From assembly GCF_048984525.1 (NCBI RefSeq), contig NZ_JBMGJC010000004.1, positions 205,580 through 269,579 on the forward strand: DNA of 64,000 nt. Reading direction: 5' to 3'. Source of the DNA: Syntrophopropionicum propionicicum_A. Its GTDB lineage: Bacteria; Bacillota; Desulfotomaculia; Desulfotomaculales; Pelotomaculaceae. Position numbers and translations under genes: made by a program. The notes beneath the pieces were generated by a model. It saw only the letters and a list, made by a program, of their open reading frames with translations, made no database searches and was not told the DNA's origin. Shown here one piece after another: positions 51,597 to 61,713 of this stretch (its first letter is position 1; each line of letters opens with the position of its first letter).

Positions 51597-53364
51597 GATT
51601 GACAGTCTGAAAAATACTTCAGCCTATGCCGTTGCTGTAGTCCTGTGTCTTTTAATATTGATCTGGGTAATGGAGTTGTGGAAGGCCGATCTGAATATCC
51701 CATTCAGGTTCAAAGGGGACGCAATATTACATGGAATGTATATTAAAGGGTTAATTGATAACGGCTGGTTTTTACATAATAGTTTTGTGGGAATGCCTAC
51801 GAGTTTAAATTTATGTGACTTTCCGATGGCGGACAATTTCCATTTCTTCTTGATCAAAATAATCTCATTATTTAAACCTGATTACGCGTTTGCGATGAAT
51901 TCTTACTTCTTACTTACATTCCCGTTAACGACCATATCAACGCTGTATGTATTCAGACAGTTTAAACTACCATATGCTTCATCTATTGTTGTCAGTTTGC
52001 TTTTTACCTTTCTGCCTTATCATTTTTTGAGAGGGGAAACACATCTTTTTCTTGCTTCTTATTACATGGTTCCTCTGATTGTAATGGTTATTTTATGGGT
52101 ATATACCGAAGATACTTTTTTATTTAATTATGATCCTGTTAGCGGCAAAAAAAATATTAAGCTGGATTTCAAAGCATCGGCAAGTATTATTATCTGCTTG
52201 CTGGTCGCATCAACAGGAATTTATTACGCCTTTTTTGCATGTTTCTTCATGCTTATATCAGGTATCCTGGCTGTGTTAATAAAGAAAAAAAATAGATTAT
52301 TAATCGTTGAAAGTTTAATAATTATCATAATCATTGGCGTCTTTCTAAACATACTTCCTAATATGGTTTTTGTGTATAATCATGGGTTAAATTGTGAGGC
52401 AGTCCAGCGAAGTCCAGTGGAATCTGAAATGTTCGGCATGAAGATTGACCAACTGCTCATGCCTGTCGATGGGCACAGGCTGTCATTTGCAGCAAACCCG
52501 AAAGAAAAATACAATAAAATTGCCCCGCTGGTTAACGAAAATGCTTCCTCGTCATTAGGATTGGTCGGAAGCATCGGCTTTCTCATCTTGGTCGGCAGGC
52601 TTTTTTACAGGACACCTAAAAATTATGATGGTGATATAAAAGACAGTTTAAGTATATTTAATTTATCTGCAGTGTTGTTGGCAACCATAGGTGGTTTTGG
52701 GTTTCTCTTTGCTCTTATTATTCCCGGGATAAGATCGTATAACAGGATAAGCGTCTACATAGCTTTCTTTTCATTGTTTGCTGTCAACCTGCTTTTGGAT
52801 CATTTATATCAGAAATATGTTAAAACTAAAGCATCAAGATATCTTTATTATGTGCTTATGGCAATTATTCTTGTAATCGGCATTCTCGACCAGACGAACA
52901 AATCCATGGTGCCTCGTTATGATCAGTTGAAATCCGAATATATCAATGATGGCGAATTTGTAAGCCAAATTGAATCATCTCTACCTGCCGGCGCCATGGT
53001 TTTTCAACTGCCCTATGTATCCTTTCCGGAAAATGTATCAGCGCTTAAGATGGGTGATTATGAGCTTTTCCGGGGGTACCTGCATTCAAATCAATTACGC
53101 TGGAGTTATGGGGCGATGAAGGGCAGGGAGGGGGATACCTGGCAGCGTGAAGTGGCTGCAAAACCATTAAACGAGTTTTTGGGAACACTGTCTCGCGCCG
53201 GTTTTAACGGGATATACATTGACCGCAACGGCTATGAAGATAAGGGTGCGGGTATGGAGGCGGAACTGATCAGTCTGCTAGGCACAGAACCGATAGTGAG
53301 CGCGAACAAGAGGTTGGTTTTCTTCAAGATGGAGGATTACAACAAAAAGTTGAAAGAAAATTAA
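51577..53364 (+). CDS. Large polytopic membrane protein, GT-C/YfhO-like
   Basis: 595 residues with about 11-12 membrane helices. The first exported loop holds FKGDAILHGMYIKGLIDNGW and GMPTSLNLCDFPMADNFHF, an acidic-rich layout like GT-C enzymes; the C-terminal third is soluble (FQLPYVSFPENVSALKMGDYELFRGYL). It differs from the two upstream paralogues, and its family is not certain. The start ATG 51577 overlaps the upstream gene, and GGAG precedes it, suggesting co-translation. Confidence 0.55.
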   Translation: MIRIKPEIDSLKNTSAYAVAVVLCLLILIWVMELWKADLNIPFRFKGDAILHGMYIKGLIDNGWFLHNSFVGMPTSLNLCDFPMADNFHFFLIKIISLFKPDYAFAMNSYFLLTFPLTTISTLYVFRQFKLPYASSIVVSLLFTFLPYHFLRGETHLFLASYYMVPLIVMVILWVYTEDTFLFNYDPVSGKKNIKLDFKASASIIICLLVASTGIYYAFFACFFMLISGILAVLIKKKNRLLIVESLIIIIIIGVFLNILPNMVFVYNHGLNCEAVQRSPVESEMFGMKIDQLLMPVDGHRLSFAANPKEKYNKIAPLVNENASSSLGLVGSIGFLILVGRLFYRTPKNYDGDIKDSLSIFNLSAVLLATIGGFGFLFALIIPGIRSYNRISVYIAFFSLFAVNLLLDHLYQKYVKTKASRYLYYVLMAIILVIGILDQTNKSMVPRYDQLKSEYINDGEFVSQIESSLPAGAMVFQLPYVSFPENVSALKMGDYELFRGYLHSNQLRWSYGAMKGREGDTWQREVAAKPLNEFLGTLSRAGFNGIYIDRNGYEDKGAGMEAELISLLGTEPIVSANKRLVFFKMEDYNKKLKEN

Positions 53365-53520
53365 CGGGAAAAAACCAAATAATTATACTTTAGTGTAATA
53401 GAAAGTCATTCCAATGTATGTTATTGAAGTTCGAGAATTAATCTATAATTATATTTTAAAATAGTATGTTTATGTATATATGTTAATTTCATACATACTG
53501 TAGCCTGGAGGAATATAAAG

Positions 53521-54621
53521 GTGATAAGTATCATAGTCCCCACATTCAATGAAAAAGGCAATGTTTTTAAAATAGCCGAACGCATTAGCAAAGTCTTATC
53601 TGAAGGCATTGCCTATGAAATTATATTTGTGGATGACAGCACCGACGAGACACCGGAAATACTTGATCAGTTAGCCCGCCTTAATCACCATGTGAGGTAT
53701 ATCCACCGTGCTGGCGAGAGAGGTCTAGGAACAGCTGTGGTACGGGGATTTGAACTGGCGCAGGGAGAAGTAATCGCAGTCATGGACGCTGACCTGCAGC
53801 ACCCGCCGGAAATGATTATGCCCATGCTAAAAACAATTGAGTCTGGGGTGGATATCGTTATACCGAGCAGGTTTGTGCCCGGTGGTGATGATGGCGGCCT
53901 TAATATTATCCGGAAATTTATTTCTGCCACGGCGCGTTATACCGGAAAATTCATGTTAAAAGCACTGCGCGGCATAAGTGATCCTACAAGCGGTTTTTTC
54001 ATGTTTCGCCAGTCAGTTATCAGGGGAATATTACTGAAACCTATCGGGTGGAAAATTCTTATCGAAGTACTTGTAAAGGGAAATTATGAAAATGTAGTGG
54101 AGATACCTTATCATTTTAAGGCCAGGGCTGCAGGTGAATCAAAAATGTCCTTAAAGGAACAACGGAATTATTTATACCACCTGGTCATACTGACAAAAGA
54201 CAGCCCGGTTGACCGGAGATTTTACCTTTTTGCCTTAGTTGGCTTATCGGGTATGTTTCTTAATATGTCTGTATATACGTTTTTATATCATATGAAAGTA
54301 AATGTTGCCCTGGCCGGTACCATTTCAGCCTTTGTCGCCATGATTTCCAATTTTATATTAAATGACCGCTATACCTGGTCTGAGATTAGAGAAAGCGCTA
54401 AAATTAAAAGGTTCTGTAAATTTTTAATGACTTCATCGGTCGGCGCAATAATAGATGTTAACATATTAAGTGTGCTGTACTATGTTTTTCATATTAACTA
54501 TTTTCTGGCCAATATACTGGGTATTCTATCCGGTACCCTATGGAACTTTACCATAAATAATATCTGGACCTGGCAGAAAACTGATAAAAACAAAAAAATT
54601 ATTAATAAGTTATATTATTAG
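53521..54621 (+). CDS. GT2 glycosyltransferase (DPM1-like) fused to a GtrA domain
   Basis: 366 residues. Residues 1-230 are a family 2 glycosyltransferase of the dolichol-phosphate mannose synthase type: SIIVPTFNEKGN, FVDDSTDET and the DxD in VMDADLQHPPEM. Residues 235-360 are a four-helix GtrA domain (RRFYLFALVGLSGMFLNM..., NFILNDRYTW). It should make a polyprenyl-phosphate sugar and flip or anchor it, providing a donor for GT-C enzymes. The GTG start at 53521 follows GGAGG. Confidence 0.9.
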   Translation: MISIIVPTFNEKGNVFKIAERISKVLSEGIAYEIIFVDDSTDETPEILDQLARLNHHVRYIHRAGERGLGTAVVRGFELAQGEVIAVMDADLQHPPEMIMPMLKTIESGVDIVIPSRFVPGGDDGGLNIIRKFISATARYTGKFMLKALRGISDPTSGFFMFRQSVIRGILLKPIGWKILIEVLVKGNYENVVEIPYHFKARAAGESKMSLKEQRNYLYHLVILTKDSPVDRRFYLFALVGLSGMFLNMSVYTFLYHMKVNVALAGTISAFVAMISNFILNDRYTWSEIRESAKIKRFCKFLMTSSVGAIIDVNILSVLYYVFHINYFLANILGILSGTLWNFTINNIWTWQKTDKNKKIINKLYY

Positions 54622-54642
54622 TAGTTACCCGGTGGTGAGTGG

Positions 54643-55746
54643 ATGTTAAAGAAATTTATAGTAGTTGCTATTATTTTAATTACTTTGTATTATGTCTCAA
54701 CATTCATGTCTAATTATACATACAACACAGATTTCCCCGCTTTTTATCGCGCAGCAAAAGTTATTTGTGATAGCGATGTGCCAAATACCAGTGTTTATGA
54801 AGTAGATTTCAAAACTAACAAATATAATATTCCTGAAGCCTTTGTGCATTACCGGTTTTCTGTGTTAATTGCTTACCTTATGTCTCCTCTGGGCTTGCTG
54901 CCATATAATGCGGCAAAAGCTTTAATGATAGCAATAAATTTTTTAGCGTATGGTTTTTCCATGGTAATTATTCTTTACCTTAAAAAAGCAACAGGGCGCT
55001 GGTTTATATATCCATTAGCCCTGTCTTTTATATGGATGCCTTTTATACACGATATAAGGTTTGTTCAGGTAAACTCGCTCCTGCTTTTTTTGGTCACATT
55101 ATCAGTACTTTTCGCTGCAAAAAACCGACCCTTTATCGGGGGCGGTATACTGGGCCTGGCGGCTCTCTTTAAAGTTTTTCCCATAGCAATAGCTATGGTG
55201 CTTGGTATTAAAAACTGGCGGATTTTCGTGTCGTGTGCTGTTACATTTGGTCTTGCCCTTCTGTTTCCCGGCACAAAGGAGTGGTTTAGTTCGTTTGCTT
55301 ACACGCCTTTTCTTGATAAGTTATATTCTGTGATTTATCTGGCGCTGAAAGAAAACAGTATTGTTTTATATGGTGTTTACGTTTCTATAATTGGAGGGTT
55401 AACCGCACTGACAGCTTACCGTTGCCGAGATCACGATTACCTGTCATTAACCGCTCTTGCTATTCCAGCTACTTTTTTGACAATGCCGGTTATCGAGTAT
55501 TTTCACCTTGTATTACTTATATTGACCTATACTGTTTCTTTATTTTTTAAAACCAGTATCTATTATAAAACAATGGCTGCAGTTTCATTTATTTTTATTT
55601 ACCTGTCAGGTTTTCTCTTCCCTTTCAGTGACTTAACGAATTATATTATTCCTTTTGGGCTGATACTGCTTTGGGTCCCGTTAGTTTGGCATGGTTTAAA
55701 TGATTTTAATGCTACAGAAGAAATTAAATCATTTGATTATCAATAG
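54643..55746 (+). CDS. GT87/DUF2029 family polyprenyl-phosphate-dependent glycosyltransferase
   Basis: 367 residues, about ten membrane helices. The first loop has TDFPAFYRAAK, with the Asp at the position of the GT-C catalytic Asp; IRFVQVNSLLLFLV and GGILGLAALFKVFPIAIAM are hallmarks of DUF2029/GT87. It would transfer mannose or a related sugar from a polyprenyl-phosphate donor, perhaps that made by the gene at 53521. GGTGGTGAG precedes ATG 54643. Confidence 0.85.
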   Translation: MLKKFIVVAIILITLYYVSTFMSNYTYNTDFPAFYRAAKVICDSDVPNTSVYEVDFKTNKYNIPEAFVHYRFSVLIAYLMSPLGLLPYNAAKALMIAINFLAYGFSMVIILYLKKATGRWFIYPLALSFIWMPFIHDIRFVQVNSLLLFLVTLSVLFAAKNRPFIGGGILGLAALFKVFPIAIAMVLGIKNWRIFVSCAVTFGLALLFPGTKEWFSSFAYTPFLDKLYSVIYLALKENSIVLYGVYVSIIGGLTALTAYRCRDHDYLSLTALAIPATFLTMPVIEYFHLVLLILTYTVSLFFKTSIYYKTMAAVSFIFIYLSGFLFPFSDLTNYIIPFGLILLWVPLVWHGLNDFNATEEIKSFDYQ

Positions 55747-55763
55747 TGTCCTAAGAATATAAG

Positions 55764-56990
55764 TCAAGACGTAGCAATATCTGTATCAATACGCCTATTT
55801 GTTAATCCCGCATAGAACCCCAGCAGCATCCAGAATAGAGGATACACTGACAATACATCAACCAAAAAAAAGCCCTGTATAAGATAAATTACTACCATGA
55901 GGAAGAAGGCAAATTCAATAGGGATACCGCGGTTTGTATCTGATGCGCAGCTTTTAAGAAACCACAGGTATGAAAGCAAAGACAGCAATCCCATAGTAAC
56001 CCAGATCTCAAGGTATATATTGTGAGCCTTGCCCGGCCAGCCTTTTCCTTGAACTTCTTCAAATTTTTCCTGGGAAATATATAGGAAAGTGTCCGGGCCG
56101 GTACCGATAACAATTGATCCCGGCAGAGCTTTTAAAGCCTCCTGCCATACAAGCAGCCTAAAACTACCCGTTTTAGGATCTCCTGCCACAGCCATATCAA
56201 GTTCACTTTGAGCCGTCGCGATTTGCTTTAATAACATCCAATTATTGGCAGGCATTAATGCAGCCGTAACCAAAAACATAATGACTGCAGCTGATAACAG
56301 GTATTTCTTAACCGGATAATAGCGAACCAGGATAATAAAACCAAAGGCCATTCCAATGAAGGCTCCCCGACAAAGGCTTGTAAGTAGTGAGCCGTAAATG
56401 AGAATTAGAATCAATGTGGATCTGATGCCGGGTTTTTGCAGGAAACGGAGAGCGGCAAATGGGAAAACCATCAATATAAAAGTCCCAAAATGGTTGGAAT
56501 GACTGAAGGTTGAGTAGCTTTTATTGACAACAAAAACTCCTGTCCCATCAGGTATCAGGTTGATACCAAAATATTGCAGCAGTCCTATAGAAGCGATTAT
56601 TGAGGCTGATAAAAGCCAGAGATCGATAATCTTATTTACTTTTTCAGGCTCCCTGAAAGCTACGCTGAAGGCTAACAAAAAAAGGACAGCGAAACATAGA
56701 TATGATAAAAAACCCGTAAATCTGTATGATATCCCCACCCATGCCTCATAGGGATAGTGCGAAAAAACCGTGGATATGAAGACAAAGGAGATAAACAGTG
56801 CCAGAGGAATGATGCATTTGTTTTTTCTTAGCAATTTGTTTCTTATCATGATATATGCCGCAATGAGGCCAGCCATAAGTAAAATTACCCATCGGATAAA
56901 AAAGGTCTCAGGAAAAGTATGTACATATATAAGTGGATATAGAGTAAAAAGAATTACCAGTATGGGAATGGACAGGTTCAAATTCTTCAT
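55764..56990 (-). CDS. O-antigen ligase/polymerase family (Wzy/WaaL) protein
   Basis: 408 residues with about ten to eleven membrane helices. The Wzy_C core region is marked by the central SHSNHFGTFILMVFPF and the large exported loop ending with VIGTGPDTF and GWPGKAHNIYLEIWVTMGLL, with the conserved GxGxD and HN-Y positions of the family. It joins lipid-linked glycans to an acceptor or polymerises them. It is the only leftward gene of this region; convergent with the GT87 gene (17 bp) and divergent from the phosphotransferase gene. Confidence 0.88.
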   Translation of the reverse strand: MKNLNLSIPILVILFTLYPLIYVHTFPETFFIRWVILLMAGLIAAYIMIRNKLLRKNKCIIPLALFISFVFISTVFSHYPYEAWVGISYRFTGFLSYLCFAVLFLLAFSVAFREPEKVNKIIDLWLLSASIIASIGLLQYFGINLIPDGTGVFVVNKSYSTFSHSNHFGTFILMVFPFAALRFLQKPGIRSTLILILIYGSLLTSLCRGAFIGMAFGFIILVRYYPVKKYLLSAAVIMFLVTAALMPANNWMLLKQIATAQSELDMAVAGDPKTGSFRLLVWQEALKALPGSIVIGTGPDTFLYISQEKFEEVQGKGWPGKAHNIYLEIWVTMGLLSLLSYLWFLKSCASDTNRGIPIEFAFFLMVVIYLIQGFFLVDVLSVYPLFWMLLGFYAGLTNRRIDTDIATS

Positions 56991-57230
56991 TCCACCCTTA
57001 AATTAAGTATGTTATGTAAGTAAATTAATCATATAAGAAAATGTGTAACAATTATATTATAAATATCATAAGGAATGTTTTCAACAATAATATAGAATAC
57101 CAGGCACTTGTAACTGTATATTTTAGTAAAACAATGCTTTAGATTAGTTAATAATTTTACGATTAAATATTATAAGATATTATTTATTAATAATATATAA
57201 AGCCCGTAAAAAAAGTGGTGAGACTGCATT

Positions 57231-58805
57231 TTGTTATTAGAAAGCTCGATCGCTGCATTGGAAGAAGAACCCAAAACCGGTGATAAACTGATAGGTGATA
57301 AAAACAATCCAACCATTCAAAAAGTGGAACACAGTATTACTTCAGCCCTTTCCTGTCCTTTGAAGCTGCAGCTAAGCCGTGCCATTGAAGTTATATCTTT
57401 ATTGGCAATCGACCTGGGTGCTCTTGCCGCAGCCTTTACCCTCGGCTACATAATAAGAACAAACCTGCTGCCTGTACTTTACAGCGGATTTCCTCCTGGA
57501 GCGCCCCAGAACCTGTTAACTCGTTTATGGTGGCTGCCCCTGGTAATAATTGGATACCTGGCTTATGAAGGCCTATATTCCAAAAGACACTCTTTCTGGA
57601 GGGAATGCGGTTATCTTATAAAGGTCGTGACTCTGTCGTACATAATAGCCATGGCTGTAATCACCCTGGCCAAAACCGGCAGCGAAGTATCGCGTACATT
57701 CCTTGTGCTTTCCTGGACGTTCACTATGTTTTTATTGCCCGCTTTCCGCTATGCCGGAAAAAACGCCCTGGCAAAAGCAGGTATCTACAAGCGGCGCGTG
57801 CTGGTACTCGGTGCCGGAAAAACTGGAGAGCTGATGGCAAAGGCGCTGAACAGCGAGCCCTACATGGGTTACCAGATTATTGGCTTTTTAGATGATGACC
57901 CGCGAAAAAAACAAAAAATATTTGCTGTGAACGGTGATAAAGTGCCTGTATTGGGCGGGTTTCAGGATGCAGAGCATATTATGTCTGCCATGGATGTCCG
58001 TAACCTTATTGTTGCTGCACCTGGTTTACCCGCGGCAGATCTGGTCAGACTGGTAAACCGCTTACAAAAGGCCAGTGAATCTGTGCTGTTAGTACCGGAT
58101 CTGTTTGGTATACCGGTTATGTGTGCCGAAGCCGACTTTTTTTTCAACGAACGATTTTTAACGCTGAACCTGAGAAATAACCTTGCCAGCCGTTCCAATA
58201 TATTTATGAAAAGAGCCTTTGACATTGTCACCGGTACTGCTGTCTTACTTCTCCTCATGCCTGTGATGCTGTTAATAGCTCTGGCAGTTAGACTGGAATC
58301 GAAGGGACCGGTTATATTTGCCCACCGACGCGTCGGACGAAATGGCAGGGAATTTGAATGTTACAAGTTCCGGACAATGGTTGCGAACGCCCAGGAAATA
58401 CTGAACAAGCTATTGGAAGAAAATAAGGATTTGTATTCTGAATGGGCAAGGGGTTGCAAGATTAAAGATGATCCGCGCATAACCAGGGTGGGTAAATTCC
58501 TGAGAAAGACCAGCCTTGATGAACTGCCGCAAATATTTAATGTTTTTAAGGGGGAAATGAGCCTGGTAGGTCCCCGCCCAATAATTAATGATGAGATAGA
58601 AAAATACGGGGAATATATCGATTACTTTTACCAGGTACGGCCGGGAATTACAGGCCTCTGGCAGATCAGCGGCAGAAATCAAATAGAATACGATGAACGT
58701 GTGCAGATCGATGCCTGGTATGTACGGAACTGGTCCTTATGGTTAGATATTACCCTTCTGATACGCACTGTAAATGCTGTTCTAACCAGGCGGGGGGCAT
58801 ACTGA
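57231..58805 (+). CDS. Polyprenyl glycosylphosphotransferase (exopolysaccharide initiating sugar transferase)
   Basis: 524 residues. Four N-terminal membrane helices (about 60-185), a Rossmann-like CoA_binding_3 domain (VLVLGAGKTGELMAKAL, about 197-215), and a C-terminal bacterial sugar transferase domain with KRAFDIVTGTAVLL, the basic/acidic motif GREFECYKFRTM, LRKTSLDELPQIFNV and GLWQISGRN. It attaches the first sugar-1-phosphate to undecaprenyl phosphate. The TTG start at 57231 follows GGTGAG. The AT-rich 240-bp gap upstream contains no gene. Confidence 0.93.
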   Translation: MLLESSIAALEEEPKTGDKLIGDKNNPTIQKVEHSITSALSCPLKLQLSRAIEVISLLAIDLGALAAAFTLGYIIRTNLLPVLYSGFPPGAPQNLLTRLWWLPLVIIGYLAYEGLYSKRHSFWRECGYLIKVVTLSYIIAMAVITLAKTGSEVSRTFLVLSWTFTMFLLPAFRYAGKNALAKAGIYKRRVLVLGAGKTGELMAKALNSEPYMGYQIIGFLDDDPRKKQKIFAVNGDKVPVLGGFQDAEHIMSAMDVRNLIVAAPGLPAADLVRLVNRLQKASESVLLVPDLFGIPVMCAEADFFFNERFLTLNLRNNLASRSNIFMKRAFDIVTGTAVLLLLMPVMLLIALAVRLESKGPVIFAHRRVGRNGREFECYKFRTMVANAQEILNKLLEENKDLYSEWARGCKIKDDPRITRVGKFLRKTSLDELPQIFNVFKGEMSLVGPRPIINDEIEKYGEYIDYFYQVRPGITGLWQISGRNQIEYDERVQIDAWYVRNWSLWLDITLLIRTVNAVLTRRGAY

Positions 58806-58919
58806 GCACGGATGTTCTGGTGAAGCGTATATCGAGCAATATGAGAAATATGATTATGTTGATATTGAAAAACTGGAGTTTTTGCAGAATTAAACATATC
58901 AATATCTGGAGGAAATATT

Positions 58920-59684
58920 TTGTTTTCGAAAATAATATTAACAAATAGAAAATTATGTTATAAGATTCAAAAATATTTACCGCAGGCCAAAATTAATTTT
59001 TCTGAGAAGTATGTACAGCTTGTTACTAGATATATGAACTCAAAATCAAACCAAATTATTGTAGATGTAGGCAGTGGAAAATCATGTTCTTATGCTAAAA
59101 ACAAAAATATGGAATTAAATACAAAAATTATTGCAGTAGATATTTCTATGGATGAATTAATTTTCAATAATGATGTAGATGAAAAGATAGTATCGGATGC
59201 CCTGGATAATCTACCATTTAAAAATGAGGAAATTGATATTGTTACATCTAAATCGTTTCTTGAGCACCTAGAAAATATCGAAGATTTTATACTTCAATCC
59301 AGGCGTGTTATAAAAAGAGGAGGTTTGTTTATACACCTTTTTCCATGCAGGTATGCTCCTTTTGCTATAATTAATCAAATGCTACCAAATAAAATAGCAA
59401 AAAAACTGCTGTATTGTATTATACCTGAATCAAAAGGGATAAGTGGTTTCCCGGCTTACTACGATAGATGTTATAATTCTTCGATAACAAGATTACTGGA
59501 GAAATATGACTTTGAAATTATTGAATCTTATTTTAGTTATTATCAATCACCCTATTTTAATTTTTTATTGCCGCTATTTTTATTGAGTGTTATATATGAA
59601 TATTTATTATTAAAAACAAATGCAAAAAACCTAAGTGCTTACATGATAATTGTTGCAAGGAAAAAAGTGAATATATCAGATTAA
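58920..59684 (+). CDS. Class I SAM-dependent methyltransferase
   Basis: 254 residues. SAM-binding motif I is IIVDVGSGKSCSYAK (about residues 46-60), motif II IIAVDIS, then DALDNLPFKNEEIDIVTSKSFLEHL as the post-motif region typical of Methyltransf_11. The C-terminal part has a hydrophobic stretch (FNFLLPLFLLSVIYEYLLL). It probably modifies a sugar or lipid-linked glycan. It is far more AT-rich than the rml genes next to it, suggesting separate acquisition. TTG 58920 follows GGAGGA. Confidence 0.82.
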   Translation: MFSKIILTNRKLCYKIQKYLPQAKINFSEKYVQLVTRYMNSKSNQIIVDVGSGKSCSYAKNKNMELNTKIIAVDISMDELIFNNDVDEKIVSDALDNLPFKNEEIDIVTSKSFLEHLENIEDFILQSRRVIKRGGLFIHLFPCRYAPFAIINQMLPNKIAKKLLYCIIPESKGISGFPAYYDRCYNSSITRLLEKYDFEIIESYFSYYQSPYFNFLLPLFLLSVIYEYLLLKTNAKNLSAYMIIVARKKVNISD

Positions 59685-59745
59685 TTCAGTGTTCCTTTAG
59701 AAGATAAAATGTTAGAAATTGCTTTTTATTAAGAGGATTGTAACA

Positions 59746-60807
59746 ATGAAAACGTTACTGGTTACAGGCGGGGCAGGTTTCATCGGCAGCAGCTTTGTGA
59801 GGATGGCCCTAGCTGGAAACAAATACAAAGTTATTAATTTAGACAAACTAACTTATGCCGGTAATCTGGAATCGCTCTCCAGAATTAAGGATAACCCCAG
59901 CCATATTTTTATCAGGGGCGATATCGGTGACCGGGTTTTAACTAAAAAATTATTGAATGATCACCGGCCTTGCGCGGTAGTTAACCTGGCTGCGGAATCT
60001 CATGTTGACCGGTCAATTGACGGACCGGATGAATTTATTAATACTAATATCATGGGAGTGTTTGAACTTCTGGAGTCCGTAAGGGCTTATTGGCAAGAGT
60101 TATACACAATAGAAAGGCAGAACTTTCGTTTTCTGCATGTATCCACGGATGAAGTATACGGTTCGCTTGGCTCGGAAGGACTTTTTACGGAAAACAGCCC
60201 TTACGCCCCGAACTCGCCATATTCGGCTTCCAAGGCTGCCTCAGATCACCTGGTGCGGGCTTACCACCATACTTACGGCCTGCCCGCGATAATAACCAAC
60301 TGCTCCAATAACTACGGACCCTACCAGTTTCCTGAGAAACTGGTCCCATTGATGATATCGAAAGCGGTTAAAGGTATGCCCCTGCCGGTTTACGGTGATG
60401 GTAGGAACGTGCGCGACTGGCTGTATGTTGAGGATCACTGCTGCGCGCTCCAACTCGTACTGGAAAAAGGCCGCCCGGGTGAGGTCTATAATATCGGGGG
60501 GACTTGCGAGAAAAACAACCTGGAAGTGGTAATGGCTGTCTGTGCGTTGCTTGACGATATATTTCCAGGTTCGTCTTATACACCGCACCGGTCTCTAATC
60601 AAGTTTGTAAAAGACAGGCCCGGCCACGACCTGCGGTATGCTATCGATGCCGGCAAAATTAGGAATGAATTGGGCTGGGTACCCAGAGAATCCTTTGAAT
60701 CCGGCCTTCGCAAGACTGTCAGGTGGTACCTGGAAAATATACAGTGGTGTGAGCATGTGCTTAACGGGAGTTATGCCGGTGAACGCCTTGGGCTTGGCAT
60801 AGCATGA
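59746..60807 (+). CDS. rfbB: dTDP-glucose 4,6-dehydratase
   Basis: 353 residues, an extended SDR. The NAD-binding motif GGAGFIGSSF is at residues 7-16, the catalytic STDEVYG and the Tyr/Lys pair in YSASKAA follow, and NCSNNYGPYQFPEKLVPLM is the RmlB signature. It makes dTDP-4-keto-6-deoxyglucose. ATG 59746 is preferred over TTG 59719 because AAGAGG stands just before it and the NAD motif follows at once. It is the first of four dTDP-rhamnose genes. Confidence 0.95.
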   Translation: MKTLLVTGGAGFIGSSFVRMALAGNKYKVINLDKLTYAGNLESLSRIKDNPSHIFIRGDIGDRVLTKKLLNDHRPCAVVNLAAESHVDRSIDGPDEFINTNIMGVFELLESVRAYWQELYTIERQNFRFLHVSTDEVYGSLGSEGLFTENSPYAPNSPYSASKAASDHLVRAYHHTYGLPAIITNCSNNYGPYQFPEKLVPLMISKAVKGMPLPVYGDGRNVRDWLYVEDHCCALQLVLEKGRPGEVYNIGGTCEKNNLEVVMAVCALLDDIFPGSSYTPHRSLIKFVKDRPGHDLRYAIDAGKIRNELGWVPRESFESGLRKTVRWYLENIQWCEHVLNGSYAGERLGLGIA

Positions 60808-60828
60808 GTTTGGGGGTAGGGGATACAA

Positions 60829-61713
60829 TTGATTAAAAAGGGAATAATTTTGGCGGGCGGTTCTGGCACACGGCTCTACCCGCTTACACAAGTGGTCAGC
60901 AAACAGTTGATGCCGGTTTATGACAAGCCCATGATTTATTACCCGCTGTGTACCCTTATGCTTGCTGGAATAACAGAAATATTGATCGTTACCACTCCAG
61001 CGGACCAGCATCTGTTCCAGGAACTCCTACGTGACGGGAGCCAGTGGGGCATCAGTATGAATTACGCGGTGCAGCCCAGCCCTGACGGTCTAGCTCAGGC
61101 TTTTGTAATCGGTCGGGATTTCATAGGAAACGATGGCTGCGCGCTGATCCTGGGAGACAATATTTACTACGGCCACGATCTAACAGGCAAACTTCGCTGT
61201 GCGGCGGCCCAGGAGCAGGGAGCAACAGTTTTCGGCTACTGGGTGAGGGAGCCACAGCGTTACGGTGTTGTTGAGTTTGATGAACATGGAAAGGTGCTGG
61301 ATATTAAGGAGAAACCATTAAACCCGAGATCCAATTACGCTGTAACGGGCCTGTACTTTTACGACAATCAGGTTGTTAATATGGCTGCCGGGCTTAAACC
61401 GTCACAACGAGGCGAACTGGAAATAACAGATATAAATAAAATATACCTGGAGCAGGGCCAGTTAAAGGTGGAAAAGCTGGGCCGGGGTTTTGCCTGGCTG
61501 GATACCGGCACCCATGAATCACTGCTTCAGGCGGCCAAATTTATTGAAACTATTGAGCAGCGTCAGGGGCTAAAGATATCCTGCCCCGAAGAAATCGCAT
61601 ACCGTTTAGGTCTTATTGACGCGGCCAGGCTAGAGGAACTGGCTGAACCGCTGAAAAATAACGGTTATGGACAGTATCTGCTGGGTCTCAGCGGGGAAGG
61701 TAAAGCAATATGA
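60829..61713 (+). CDS. rfbA: Glucose-1-phosphate thymidylyltransferase
   Basis: 294 residues. The nucleotide-binding motif GGSGTRLYPLTQVVSKQL is at residues 10-27 and the ILGDNIYYG motif near 108. It makes dTDP-glucose from glucose-1-phosphate and dTTP. The start is TTG 60829 with GGGGTAGGGG upstream. The stop overlaps the rfbC start by 4 bp. Confidence 0.95.
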   Translation: MIKKGIILAGGSGTRLYPLTQVVSKQLMPVYDKPMIYYPLCTLMLAGITEILIVTTPADQHLFQELLRDGSQWGISMNYAVQPSPDGLAQAFVIGRDFIGNDGCALILGDNIYYGHDLTGKLRCAAAQEQGATVFGYWVREPQRYGVVEFDEHGKVLDIKEKPLNPRSNYAVTGLYFYDNQVVNMAAGLKPSQRGELEITDINKIYLEQGQLKVEKLGRGFAWLDTGTHESLLQAAKFIETIEQRQGLKISCPEEIAYRLGLIDAARLEELAEPLKNNGYGQYLLGLSGEGKAI